A stretch of DNA of 64,000 nt from Egbenema bharatensis (GCF_048077055.1 NZ_CP182236.1:4526001-4590000); one strand, 5' to 3'; numbered from the stretch's first letter, positions 41,867-50,553 are shown. Notes: a model not told the origin generated them from the letters alone. Numbers and translations are program-made.

Positions 41867-43104
41867 CAGTAGATCGCAAATTCATTCTAGAGAGGGTAAA
41901 TAGATGGCTGTGATGACTGGGAAATGTCGCTCGACAGCCTGAGAGAGAAACTCCAACATGGTCTTGAGACTAAAGAGTTCTCGGTAAACGACCCGTCCTC
42001 CTCGTTGAGTACGGCTCACAAAGAACCAGAGCAAATACACCCAGAGATTGACCAAAATAAACGCCAGAGCCACAAACAGCAAACGGGTGACTGGATTCTT
42101 GCTCGTGGTGCGGATACGGCACCCATTTTTCATCCTGTAGCTGGTCTCGATACCGAAACGGTCTTTGTAATGCTGATGCATCTGCTCCAAAGCAACCCTC
42201 ACACGATGCACCACGTATAGGGTGTATTGGATACCATGTTTCCCTTTGAACCCTTTGTAATAGCTGCAAATCACCCGCATCTGACAGGTAACTGAACCAT
42301 ATTGAGGGCTGTTGAGGGTATAACGGGTGGCATAACTTTTGCGCCCAATCAACAACTGGCGAGTACCTCCACGTTTGCCTCGAATTACCGCAGGCATGAG
42401 AAACGGAATATTGAGAGCTTTGAGCCAACGAATGACTGGTACACTATAGAACCCACGGTCAAGATAAAGCCGTTTGACGCGGACTCGTAAGGGAGTCAGC
42501 ATGGCTAATAAATAAGTGATGGTTGCAACCAATGTTTCATGCCGATGCACGGCATGAATACCCAAAGTAACCCGTTTGTTACGACAAATCACATAGACGG
42601 TGGCATAGGCAAAGAACGAAGTCGTGCCTGCCTTAGCTTGAGAGCGGTAGATGTAAGGCTCAGTGGCGACGTTCACACTGCCGTAATAGGGAATCAGATG
42701 GAGGTCAATGGCAATACGATGCTTGCCCTTACGAATTTTTGGGGGGATGCGGCTTTGCAGAGCGGCATTGAGTTGAGATTCCAGAGTTGTGATATCGTCT
42801 AACTTATCGAGATGATAGCGAATGCCATTGCCACTGGGTACGCCCTCCAATCGTTGTGTTGTGTGTTCAATGCTATCGCTGCGACTGGCGGCCCGTAGCA
42901 AAATCTCAAACAGATCTTGGAGTGTGTATCCACCTTGCATGTCCAGGGATAAGTGTTCCAATAGGCAGTCGAGGGCTACCTCCAACGTCGCTTCATCCGT
43001 CAAAGCTGGAGCAGGCGATAATGAACTTGGGTAGATCGTCATGGCTTTGTTTTAATGCGTTTAGCCTGACCCTACCCCTTTCCTAGAGAATTTGCGATCT
43101 ACTG
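41867..43104. mobile_element. ISH3-like insertion sequence, complete
   Basis: A 1238-bp element bounded by perfect 17-bp inverted repeats (CAGTAGATCGCAAATTC at 41867 and its complement ending at 43104) and a 5-bp target duplication AATCT (41862–41866 and 43105–43109). It carries one transposase on the minus strand. The perfect ends and duplication indicate recent insertion. A single orphan end of the same type lies at 50256–50269. Confidence 0.93.
41882..43042 (-). CDS. Transposase, ISH3/IS4-like DDE family
   Basis: A 386-aa DDE transposase, intact. The first Asp lies in HRIAIDLHLIPYYG, the second in VKRLYLDRGFYS and the Glu in DRFGIETSYRMKNGCRIRT, which has the Y-R spacing typical of IS4-like enzymes. 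The C-terminus (VALAFILVNLWVYLLW) is helical. I name it ISH3-like because of overall look, size and the 5-bp target duplication; the family call is by memory and would need a database match. Its stop is 15 bp inside the left end. Confidence 0.87.
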   Translation of the reverse strand: MTIYPSSLSPAPALTDEATLEVALDCLLEHLSLDMQGGYTLQDLFEILLRAASRSDSIEHTTQRLEGVPSGNGIRYHLDKLDDITTLESQLNAALQSRIPPKIRKGKHRIAIDLHLIPYYGSVNVATEPYIYRSQAKAGTTSFFAYATVYVICRNKRVTLGIHAVHRHETLVATITYLLAMLTPLRVRVKRLYLDRGFYSVPVIRWLKALNIPFLMPAVIRGKRGGTRQLLIGRKSYATRYTLNSPQYGSVTCQMRVICSYYKGFKGKHGIQYTLYVVHRVRVALEQMHQHYKDRFGIETSYRMKNGCRIRTTSKNPVTRLLFVALAFILVNLWVYLLWFFVSRTQRGGRVVYRELFSLKTMLEFLSQAVERHFPVITAIYLPSLE

Positions 43105-43109
43105 AATCT

Positions 43110-43433
43110 TGATGAATGCAGGCTGCTGCTACTGCCTGGGAAGGAAGACCTTTACAAGGATGTTTATTCGGTTGATATTCTACCTGGTTAGTGCCAGATG
43201 AGATTTTCATAAGTCTAATTGAATTCATACACAGACCCCGACAGGATCAGCATAGAAGTCTGGGGCATGTCAGAGCTTCTCCCAATGGTGTCGCATGATT
43301 GAGTGATATTTGTTACCTGGATTTACCCCAACTGGTTCATCTAAGCGGGTGAACTTGAGGTCGCATCAGTGCAGCAATTCGTTAGGATTTGGAAAGCGAG
43401 GTAAAAGCCAGCCGTGAGTGACTGGAACGTTTG
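43110..43433. other. Gap between IS and mutL
   Basis: About 320 bp with no recognisable gene, tandem repeat or strong hairpin. It probably contains the mutL promoter. Confidence 0.35.
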
Positions 43434-45242
43434 ATGTCATCCATAATCCAAACCCTACCGACCGATGTTGTGGACTTAATTGCCGCAGGCGAGGTGATTG
43501 ACTCCCTGGCGGCCGTCGTGCGGGAGTTAGCTGAAAACGCCTTAGATGCTGGAGCAACTCGGATCACGATCAGCCTTTGGCCAGAACAATGGTGCATTCA
43601 AATCGCAGATAACGGATCGGGCATGACCCTGGCGGATTTAGAACAGGCGGCGATCGCCCACAGCACCAGCAAGATCCAATCTAGCCAAGACCTCTGGCAG
43701 ATCAGCAGTCTTGGGTTCCGTGGAGAAGCCCTCCATAGCCTGGCCCAGCTCGCCCAGCTTGAACTCTGTAGCCGCGACTCGACCTCCTCCAATGGTTGGC
43801 GCGTCCAGTACACCGCTCAGGGTGAACCTGCTCAGGTGGAACCGATCGCCCTTGCTCCTGGCACGATCGTCACTGTATCCAACCTCTTCGGCAACTGGCT
43901 TCCCCGTCGGGCTGGCTTTCCTCCCCTGACCCAACAACTCCGCTTGATTCAGCAAACTATCCAACAGCTTGCCCTCTGTCATCCCCACATCACCTGGCAA
44001 GTTCAACAAGGCGATCGACCCTGGTTTAATATTTGGGCGGGTACATCAGCACAGCAAATTCTGCCCCAAATTTTGCGAGAGGTGCAGGTGGGGGATTTGC
44101 GAGAAGTGAGGGTGGGGAGTCGGGAGTCGGGAGTCGAGAGTCGGGAGTCGGGAGTCGAGAAACCGGGAGAACCCAGCGAAGCACTCACCTACTTACCCAC
44201 TCACCCACCCACTCACCCACCCACCCACTTACCCACCCACCCACTTACCCACCCCTCTACTCTCCTCCTTGGCTTACCCGATCGCTGCCATCGTCGTCGT
44301 CCTGATTGGATCAAAGTTGCGGTGAATGGTCGCGTGGTTCGGGTGGCAGAGTTGGAACAAACTATTCTGGGAGCATTTCGGCGGATGTTACCCCGCGATC
44401 GCTATCCTGTCTGCTTTTTGCATCTCCAGCTTCCTCCCAACCTGGTGGATTGGAACCGCCATCCTGCCAAAGCTGAAATTTACCTGCATTCGCTATTGAA
44501 TATCCAACAAGCCGTCACCCGGGCGATCGACCATGCCCTGCATCTCCAGAACCATACCCTTCCGGAAGCTCCCCAAACCGCCAGAATTAGCCACCTGATC
44601 AAAGCCGCAGAACCCAAAGGTCACTACCGCTCCATCCCACCCACTCCCGACTCCCGACTCCCGACTCCCGACTCCCGACTCCCGACTCCCGACTCCCCAC
44701 TCACTCCCCTCAAAGCCCTCGCCCAGGTTCACCAGATGTATATCCTGGCGGAACATCCCACTGGAGTCTGGTTAGTGGAACAACACATTGCCCATGAGCG
44801 GGTGTTGTATGAGCAGTTATCCGATCGCTGGCAGCTCGTCCCTCTGGAATCGCCCGTAATTTTGAATGAACTGTCCCTTCCTCAGCAGGAGCAACTGCAC
44901 CGGATTGGGATTGAGATTGAACTGTTTGGCGATCGATTGTGGGCAGCGCGATCGATGCCTGAGGCGTTGGTGAATCGGGGCGATCGGGTGGATGCAATCC
45001 TGGAACTCAGTTTGGGGGGGGATTTAGAGTCCGCTTTGGTGGCGACAGCTTGCCGAACGGCAATTCGGAATGGAACTCCGTTGTCTTTAATGGAGATGCA
45101 AACTTTACTGGATCAATGGCAGCAAACTCGCAATCCTCGCACTTGTCCCCACGGTCGGCCGATCTATTTGCAGCTTCAGGAATCTAGCCTATCGCGGTTT
45201 TTCCGTCGGCATTGGGTGATTGGTAAGAGTCACGGAATTTGA
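43434..45242 (+). CDS. mutL: DNA mismatch repair protein MutL with in-frame heptamer repeats
   Basis: ATPase and latent endonuclease that links MutS recognition to strand excision. From ATG 43434 (602 aa): GHKL motifs DLIAAGEVIDSLAAVVRELAENALDAGA (the Glu and Asn of motif I), IADNGSGM (motif II) and LGFRGEALHSLAQLAQ (motif III), then the transducer domain. The linker holds two STRR tracts, coding S-R-E-S-G-V (about residues 227–243) and P-D-S-R-L-P-T (about 401–423), and a Thr-His-Pro tract (about 251–280). The C-terminal domain has VHQMYILAEHPTGVWLVEQHIAHERVLYEQL, ACRTAIRNG and CPHGRPIYLQL. The endonuclease DQHA…E motif is E-Q-H-I here. Confidence 0.93.
   Translation: MSSIIQTLPTDVVDLIAAGEVIDSLAAVVRELAENALDAGATRITISLWPEQWCIQIADNGSGMTLADLEQAAIAHSTSKIQSSQDLWQISSLGFRGEALHSLAQLAQLELCSRDSTSSNGWRVQYTAQGEPAQVEPIALAPGTIVTVSNLFGNWLPRRAGFPPLTQQLRLIQQTIQQLALCHPHITWQVQQGDRPWFNIWAGTSAQQILPQILREVQVGDLREVRVGSRESGVESRESGVEKPGEPSEALTYLPTHPPTHPPTHLPTHPLTHPSTLLLGLPDRCHRRRPDWIKVAVNGRVVRVAELEQTILGAFRRMLPRDRYPVCFLHLQLPPNLVDWNRHPAKAEIYLHSLLNIQQAVTRAIDHALHLQNHTLPEAPQTARISHLIKAAEPKGHYRSIPPTPDSRLPTPDSRLPTPDSPLTPLKALAQVHQMYILAEHPTGVWLVEQHIAHERVLYEQLSDRWQLVPLESPVILNELSLPQQEQLHRIGIEIELFGDRLWAARSMPEALVNRGDRVDAILELSLGGDLESALVATACRTAIRNGTPLSLMEMQTLLDQWQQTRNPRTCPHGRPIYLQLQESSLSRFFRRHWVIGKSHGI
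44114..44161 (+). repeat. GGGAGTC heptamer STRR inside mutL
   Basis: About six or seven units of GGGAGTC or GAGAGTC. Three units are 21 bases, so only changes by multiples of three units keep the mutL frame. Confidence 0.93.
44638..44703 (+). repeat. GACTCCC heptamer STRR inside mutL, inverted relative to the first
   Basis: About eight units of GACTCCC, the complement of the tract at 44114–44161. The two tracts, 480 bp apart, can pair with each other as a long hairpin. Confidence 0.93.
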
Positions 45243-45286
45243 ATAGGGGCGCACAGTGGTGAGAATGCACCGGGGACATATGTGGG

Positions 45287-45317
45287 GACTGGGCGGGCAA
45301 GATGCCCACCCCACAAG
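45287..45317. repeat. Single GGGCGGGCA palindrome
   Basis: GACTGGGCGGGCAAGATGCC then CACCCCACAAG, between the converging mutL and pmbA genes. Confidence 0.9.
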
Positions 45318-45357
45318 AGTCAAGAGTTTGAGTTTGGTGCTTTTTTCTAACCTTGTT

Positions 45358-46680
45358 CTAACCTTGCTTTGCCGCCACACCTAATTGGCTGAATAGCAGA
45401 CTCGGCACGTAGGAGCCACCTCCCACCCACTCTGGTGTATCGCCCAACTCTTGCAGATTTTGAAAAGCTTCAAAGATGTTGCCCGCCACCATCGTATCTT
45501 TCACTCGCCCGACAATTTCGCCCTTTTCCACCTTATAGCCCAGAGCCAGATTCACGGAGAATTCTCCCGCCAGTTGGTTCGACTGGCCCGCACCCAAAAC
45601 GCTTTCTACAATCAAGCCTTCATCCATACTGGCGATCAGTTCGGCGGTGGAGGCTCCTCCGGGTGCGATGCAAAGATTCACCATATCTGGGCCGGGCCGC
45701 GATAGCCCACCCCGGAAGCCATTGCCGGTGGATTCCCGTCCAGCCCGAGCCGCCCACCGTCGATCCCAGTAGAAGCCCATCACCGTTCCGTGATCAATGT
45801 AGGCTTTGCGGCTGGTGGGAGTCCCTTCATCATCAAAGGTGCAGGAACTTACGCCCAAACTCGGATCTTCAAATAGCGTCAGGCGAGGGTCGAAGGCCGT
45901 TTGTCCCAGCTTATCGGCTAAGGGCGAGGCATTCTGCACCACTGCCTGACCGGACAGCACCGTATCAAACAATCGTCCAATGACGCTGGACACAGCTCTG
46001 GGGGTGAACAAAACCGGGAAGGAGCCACTGCGGATGGTGGCATTGCGTTCCGCTCGCCGGAATTTTTGCAGCACTTCATTCAGAATCCGATCGTAGTCTG
46101 GAGCCTGATCGCGCACCACATCATAGCTATACACTTCCAGAAAATCTTCGCCCCGCACCAGGTTGCCCGAAAGGGTCGCACTCAGAGTTTGGTTCGATCG
46201 CTCGGTATAGACATCCTCACTCGTCGCCAGTTTGACGGTGCCAGAGCCAACCCGGAAGCCGACATCCACCAGGACATCAGAATTGTAATCATGCACTGCC
46301 CGAATCAAGGTTTCCCCCACTTCCACCAAGTCCTGGGTACTGGGAGGGGTATAGAGGGAGCGATCGTTGCCATCCCAGCTATGGAAATTGGAAGCAAATT
46401 CAAATTCCGCCGGACTGCCAATTTCCGCCGTTTGGATGGCTGCATCCACAATCTCTTCCAGCCGCGTCAGATCCGTTGAACTGGCAAACCCCAGGCGACC
46501 GTTGCAGATCACCCGCAGGGCTACCCCTTTGACGGCCTTAGTTTGTAGAGATTTCAGCCGATTATTCTCAAAATCGATCGGCGTACTCTGGCTGGATAGA
46601 AAATAGACCTCAGCGGACTGGGATCGCGGTTTGGCGAGGGTCAGGAGCTGAGCGAGAATGGAGTCGGTTAGGTCGGACAT
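45358..46680 (-). CDS. PmbA/TldE-family metalloprotease subunit
   Basis: A 440-aa TldD/PmbA family protein (ATG 46680; 16 more codons are open upstream). TldD and TldE form a heterodimeric peptidase that degrades unfolded peptides and processes some modified peptides. Signposts: AEVYFLSSQSTPIDFENNRLKSLQTKAVKGVALRVI, RLGFASSTDL, VVQNASPLADKLGQTAFDPRLTLFEDP, DDEGTPTSRKAYIDHGTVMGFYWD and GEFSVNLALGYKVEKGEIVGRVKDTMVAGN. It lacks the HExxxH metal motif carried by TldD, so it is the PmbA/TldE-type partner; TldD is not in the window. Confidence 0.9.
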   Translation of the reverse strand: MSDLTDSILAQLLTLAKPRSQSAEVYFLSSQSTPIDFENNRLKSLQTKAVKGVALRVICNGRLGFASSTDLTRLEEIVDAAIQTAEIGSPAEFEFASNFHSWDGNDRSLYTPPSTQDLVEVGETLIRAVHDYNSDVLVDVGFRVGSGTVKLATSEDVYTERSNQTLSATLSGNLVRGEDFLEVYSYDVVRDQAPDYDRILNEVLQKFRRAERNATIRSGSFPVLFTPRAVSSVIGRLFDTVLSGQAVVQNASPLADKLGQTAFDPRLTLFEDPSLGVSSCTFDDEGTPTSRKAYIDHGTVMGFYWDRRWAARAGRESTGNGFRGGLSRPGPDMVNLCIAPGGASTAELIASMDEGLIVESVLGAGQSNQLAGEFSVNLALGYKVEKGEIVGRVKDTMVAGNIFEAFQNLQELGDTPEWVGGGSYVPSLLFSQLGVAAKQG

Positions 46681-46715
46681 AGGTGAAGAGAGTAAGAAGG
46701 GGGCAGATTTCCAAG

Positions 46716-47282
46716 TTAACTGAACCACAGGAGTCCACCGATCGTCAAAGCAATGCCGATCAGGGCGACCCAGACAAAGCGATTATCCTGGGTATTCACC
46801 TGGCTCAGGTCAATGTCTTCCAGTTCCGGTTCCGGTTTGGGACGAGGCGATCGTTTCTGAGGGGATGGCGTATAGCGGGAGGCAACTACTTTGTTAGCAT
46901 CAGACTCCTCACTAATATTACTGAGGTCGGGAATTTGGGTGAGCCATTCCTGACGACGCTTGAGTTGGGGAGCTTTGAGGATGTACAACAACCGTCGGCT
47001 TTGCTTGCGGGTCTTAAAGTTAGGATGCTGCTCTAGCCGTTCGCATAACCCGATCGCCTCGGTGGTTCGCTCGGCAGCACTATAAGCATTCACCAACCAG
47101 ATTTGGATTTCTCCCCCCAACGGAGAATTTCCTCCCGCCAGGGATACCGCTCGCTCCAGGCATTCCACCGACTGGCGATAGCTGCCCCGCTCAAAGGCAT
47201 TTCGCCCTGCCTGGTAAAGCTCCCTGGCCAGTTCCAGATCGTCCTGTTCGGAGGTGGTTGGTTCTCGATCGTCTGTCGTCAC
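46716..47282 (-). CDS. TPR-like protein with C-terminal membrane anchor
   Basis: A 188-aa cyanobacterial protein. Residues ~15–105 form helical TPR-like repeats (ELYQAGRNAFERGSYRQSVECLERAVSLAGG; IWLVNAYSAAERTTEAIGLCERLEQHP). A charged Pro/Glu linker follows and the last ~20 residues are a single membrane helix (FVWVALIGIALTIGGLLWF), so it is tail-anchored with the TPR in the cytoplasm. GTG start. It is 36 bp upstream of pmbA on the same strand, so the two are likely cotranscribed. Confidence 0.82.
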   Translation of the reverse strand: MTTDDREPTTSEQDDLELARELYQAGRNAFERGSYRQSVECLERAVSLAGGNSPLGGEIQIWLVNAYSAAERTTEAIGLCERLEQHPNFKTRKQSRRLLYILKAPQLKRRQEWLTQIPDLSNISEESDANKVVASRYTPSPQKRSPRPKPEPELEDIDLSQVNTQDNRFVWVALIGIALTIGGLLWFS

Positions 47283-47334
47283 GATTAGGGTCGGTAAGTG
47301 AGTAGGGGGTGGGTGAGGATGTGCTTTTCCCGAT

Positions 47335-47417
47335 TCCTCAGTCCTCAGTCCTCAGTCCTCAGTCCTCAGTCCTCAGTCCTCAGTCCTCAGTCCTCAGTCC
47401 TCAGTCCTCAGTCCTCA
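47335..47417. repeat. CAGTCCT heptamer STRR
   Basis: Twelve nearly perfect 7-base units between the argB stop and the TPR gene start, on the leader side of the TPR–pmbA operon. Confidence 0.93.
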
Positions 47418-47428
47418 TCAGCCCTCTC

Positions 47429-48325
47429 CTACATCCTATACCCGGAAGCCACAATCATGGAGCCGATCCCGGCATCGGTGAAAACTTCTAACAGGAGAGA
47501 GTGGGAAATCCGGCCGTCGATAATATGGGCTGCTTTGACTCCCTGGGCAAGCGATCGGACACAGCAGGTGACTTTGGGAATCATGCCCCCGGAAACGATG
47601 CCCTGGTCAATGAGACTGCGGGCTTCCTGAATGTCTACTTTGGCGATCAGGGTGCTGGGATCTTTGTAGTCTTTGAGGATTCCGGCGGTATCTGTCATCA
47701 GAATCAGCTTCTCCGCATCCAGGGCAGCGGCCAGTTCTCCGGCTACGGTATCGGCATTGATATTGTAAGCCTGGCCGTTTTCATCGGCAGCGACGCTAGA
47801 AACCACTGGAATATAGCCATCCTGAACCAATGCTTCGATTAACTTGACGTTAGTGGCACTGACTTCACCCACAAAGCCGATCCCCTCATCTCCCTGGGGT
47901 CGCGCTTTAACCAGGTTGCCATCCTTGCCACACAGTCCCACGGCAGAGCCCCCCGCCTGATTGATCAGGGAAACAATTTCTTTATTCACCCGACCGACTA
48001 GCACCATTTCCACCACATCCATCGTGGCTGCATCGGTGACGCGCAAGCCGTTCTTAAACTGCGCTTCGATCCCCAGTTTATCCAGCCAGGTATTAATTTC
48101 GGGGCCGCCACCATGCACCAGCACCGGACGTAACCCCACACAGGACAAAAACACAATGTCTCGCATGACTTTATCCTTGAGGTTGCTGTCCTTCATGGCC
48201 GCTCCGCCATACTTTACGACAATAATCCGTCCGGCAAACCGCTGGATGTAGGGTAGGGCTTCGCTGAGAACCCGAACGCGAGTGGCATCATCGGTGATGG
48301 GGAGGGTGTCAGGAGTTGTGGTCAT
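47429..48325 (-). CDS. argB: Acetylglutamate kinase
   Basis: Second step of arginine synthesis: phosphorylates N-acetyl-L-glutamate. In cyanobacteria this enzyme is activated by the PII signalling protein, tying arginine (and cyanophycin) to nitrogen status. 298 aa, amino-acid-kinase fold: IIVVKYGGAAMKD (Lys and Gly-rich loop), VLVHGGGPEINTWLDKLG, FKNGLRVTDAATMDVVEMVLVGRVNKEIV and NINADTVAGELAAALDAEKLILMTDTAGIL. The C-terminus (SRISHSLLLEVFTDAGIGSMI) includes the arginine-sensing helix region typical of feedback-regulated forms. ATG 48325. Confidence 0.96.
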   Translation of the reverse strand: MTTTPDTLPITDDATRVRVLSEALPYIQRFAGRIIVVKYGGAAMKDSNLKDKVMRDIVFLSCVGLRPVLVHGGGPEINTWLDKLGIEAQFKNGLRVTDAATMDVVEMVLVGRVNKEIVSLINQAGGSAVGLCGKDGNLVKARPQGDEGIGFVGEVSATNVKLIEALVQDGYIPVVSSVAADENGQAYNINADTVAGELAAALDAEKLILMTDTAGILKDYKDPSTLIAKVDIQEARSLIDQGIVSGGMIPKVTCCVRSLAQGVKAAHIIDGRISHSLLLEVFTDAGIGSMIVASGYRM

Positions 48326-48553
48326 AGACGAGGGAAGTCGATCGAAGGTTGATAAAAAATTACTGTCTGCTTAGTGTACCAGGAGCTACCAAATTCAGAT
48401 GTGTAATTCGAGCACACTTCCTTAACCCAGTTCCCTGGAGAACCCTAAGTATCGTTGGGAATTCTTAAATCTTAAGATAGGTATGGTCGATCGGTATCAC
48501 ATTAGTGAAGTAGCCCCAGAAGTTATGATCAATTTTGACAAAACCCTGAAATA

Positions 48554-49575
48554 CAGCACTTTCGAGGTATATGAGGTACACTTAAAAGGAGATTAGAGGT
48601 ATCAAGAATCCCGATGAAAGCCTACTCCGTTGATTTGAGAGAAAAAATAGTTAATGCTTATGAGAGAGGCGATACTTCAATTAGAAAAGTAGCCACTCAG
48701 TTTGGCGTTGCGAAAAGCTATGTCCAAAAGCTGCTCCTCCTTAAGAAAACTCAGGGACACTTGGCACCCAAGAAGCAAGGTGGAACAATGAAGGGACAGT
48801 TAGATGAGTACGGTAGCGAATTAACTGCAATGGTACAAAGCCATCCTGACGCAACTTTAGCAGAATATTGCGAGTATTTTGGAGAGCAATACAACGTTTG
48901 GGTCTGTCGCAGTGTCATGTGCTGTGCCTTGCAAAAACAACAACTCACGCGAAAAAAAAGACCTTACGCAGCACTCAAGCGAACACAGAGCGGGTGCAAA
49001 AGCTGAGAGTAGAGTATTGGGAGAAGGTCAAACCCATCGAGGTAGAGAACCTGGTGTTTCTAGACGAGATGGGAGTTCTACTCGGGTTGACCCGTACCCA
49101 TGCTAGAAGCAATCGAGGCGATAGAGCGTATGACTTTAAGCCCTACTATCGAGGTGAAAAGGTGAGTGTGATTGGGGGCATCAGTTGCAAGCAGGTGTTG
49201 GCTCTCATGACACTAGATGGTTCAGTCAATGGCGATGCCTTCAAAGTTTTTATCGAGCATTTCCTGCTGCCGCAGTTATGGGAGGGTGCAGTAGTGGTGA
49301 TGGATAATTTGCCTGCTCATAAAGTTGAAGCAATCGAGCCTTTAATTGAATCAGTAGGTGCCAGTGTTTTGTATTTGTCGCCCTATTCTCCTGAATTTAA
49401 TCCCATTGAGCATTGGTGGTCACAATTGAAAGCATTCCTGAGACTATTTTCTCCAACTACTGCATCTGGTGTGGATGGTTTAATCGGAATAGCACTTGAG
49501 TTAATGAATCCTGAACACCTCAAAAATTGGTTTACACATTGCTGCTACTGTACCTCATAAACCCCGAATCCGCTG
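48554..49575. mobile_element. IS630-type insertion sequence
   Basis: A 1022-bp element flanked by TA at 48552–48553 and 49576–49577, the IS630 target. The inverted ends (CAGCACTTTCGAGG… and CAGCGGATTCGGGG… on the complement) share 22 of 27 positions, including TATGAGGTACA. It has inserted into the gene described at 48525–50175. Confidence 0.93.
48614..49560 (+). CDS. IS630 transposase, made by −1 frameshift
   Basis: Two frames make one DDE transposase of about 315 aa. Frame one (48614–49006) has the helix-turn-helix AYSVDLREKIVNAYERGDTSIRKVATQFGVAKSYVQKLL. Frame two carries the catalytic region: LVFLDEMGV (first Asp), VVVMDNLPAHKVEAI (second Asp) and SPYSPEFNPIEHWWSQLKAFL (Glu). The shift is backward by one at eight consecutive A bases (48952–48959), giving KKTLRSTQANTERV. 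The slippery run fits the A-rich sites used by many IS630 elements, so I call it programmed, not broken. A Shine–Dalgarno-like AAAGGAGA lies upstream. Confidence 0.9.
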
Positions 49576-50173
49576 TATTTCAAAAGATTTCTATTTCCTT
49601 TGGCAACTGTGCTGGGGGTCATTTACCTGATTCTGCTGGTGGCAGGGGAAATTGATCCAGAGGATCGCAGATTGAAAAATACGGACGTAGCAATTCTGTT
49701 GATCGTGCTGTTGATTAATTCTGATTTGACAGAGCGATTGGCAAAATTTCGCCTTGGTTCAGAAGGGGTGACGCTGAAGCTAGAAGAACTGGAAGAACAG
49801 CAGGATCGGATGAACCAGACTCAAAGAATCCAGGAAGAAGAAATCAAAGATCTGGCGGGTCTGTTGGTTAGAGATCTACTGAGTACAAAGGAACGTGACC
49901 TGTTAAAAAGATTGGCTGCCGATCGCCCTTTTCCCTACGAAGATAAAGAGAAATTTGTAGAGGATTTGATTCAATTGGGCGATCGAGAATTAATCGAAAG
50001 TCCATCTCAAGATGAATTAAAAATTGAGGAAATTCCGCAATCCTCGGATGACTTAAAGCAGTTCGTTCAGGTGTCGCAACTGGGCTATATCTGCCTGAAG
50101 TTTATGCAAAAGGCTTTTTCAAATGAACGGTTGGATGAGTTGGAAATTGAAGAACAGTTGGATTGGAAGGAGT

Positions 50174-50243
50174 GAGGGGTGAGGAGTGAGGGGTGAGGAG
50201 TGAGGAGTGAGGAGTGAGGAGTGAGGAGTGAGGAGTGAGGAGG
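50174..50243. repeat. GAGGAGT heptamer STRR
   Basis: Nine or ten units of GTGAGGA or GTGAGGG directly after the stop of the interrupted gene. Confidence 0.92.
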
Positions 50244-50255
50244 ATCTCAACATAG

Positions 50256-50269
50256 TTTGCGATCTACTG
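50256..50269. repeat. Solo end of the ISH3-like element
   Basis: TTTGCGATCTACTG matches the right terminus of the IS at 41867–43104 exactly over 14 bases. No partner end or transposase is near. A chance match of this length in the window is unlikely. Confidence 0.6.
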
Positions 50270-50316
50270 AGTTTTGTTAACTGGGATGGGATTCCCCCCG
50301 ATCGTCTGATCAACCC

Positions 50317-50553
50317 TTACCGCATGAGGCGATATTCAGTGCTGATGGACATGAACACGGCAGGATCGGGGGTGGGTAGGAGAGGACTCCAACTTTCGAT
50401 TCTGCGGAAGTTTTTGAGATAGAGATCGTGAATCGTGGCGCGAACCACTTCTTTAGAACCAAAGATGATAATGCGAACGCGCTCTCGCCCTGCACTCGGA
50501 TCAGAATCATCTCCAAAGGCAGGATGATCGAACAGGTTAAAATCACCTGTCAT
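50317..50553 (-). CDS. Small hypothetical protein (78 aa)
   Basis: ATG 50553 is preceded at a good distance by AAGGAG (50560–50567 on the complement), one of the clearest ribosome-binding sites in the window. The protein, MTGDFNLFDHPAFGDDSDPS…, contains a compact alpha/beta-looking stretch (ERVRIIIFGSKEVVRATIHDLYLKNFRRIESWSPLLP). The frame is open 26 codons further upstream, but those codons lack support. The family is not recognised. The gap 50554–51028 upstream contains no other gene I can support. Confidence 0.68.
   Translation of the reverse strand: MTGDFNLFDHPAFGDDSDPSAGRERVRIIIFGSKEVVRATIHDLYLKNFRRIESWSPLLPTPDPAVFMSISTEYRLMR

Larger units (their letters stand above)
48525..50175 (+). 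pseudogene. Small membrane protein gene interrupted by an IS630
   Basis: Reading ATG 48525–48553, skipping the IS and resuming at 49578 gives an unbroken frame: MINFDKTLK joined to YFKRFLFPLATVLGVIYLILLVAGE and onward to the stop at 50175, about 208 aa. It begins with a membrane helix and a second hydrophobic segment (VAILLIVLLINS), then a coiled coil (LKLEELEEQQDRMNQTQRIQEEE) and a charged helical C-terminus (SDDLKQFVQVSQLGYICLKFMQKAF). The clean junction at one TA shows a recent insertion. The protein is unnamed. A translated remnant could start at TTG 49600. Confidence 0.87.

Noticed and set aside
43105..43433. Gene disrupted by the ISH3-like element
   Set aside because: Joining the flanks after removing the IS and one AATCT gives no open frame I can recognise, unlike the IS630 case.
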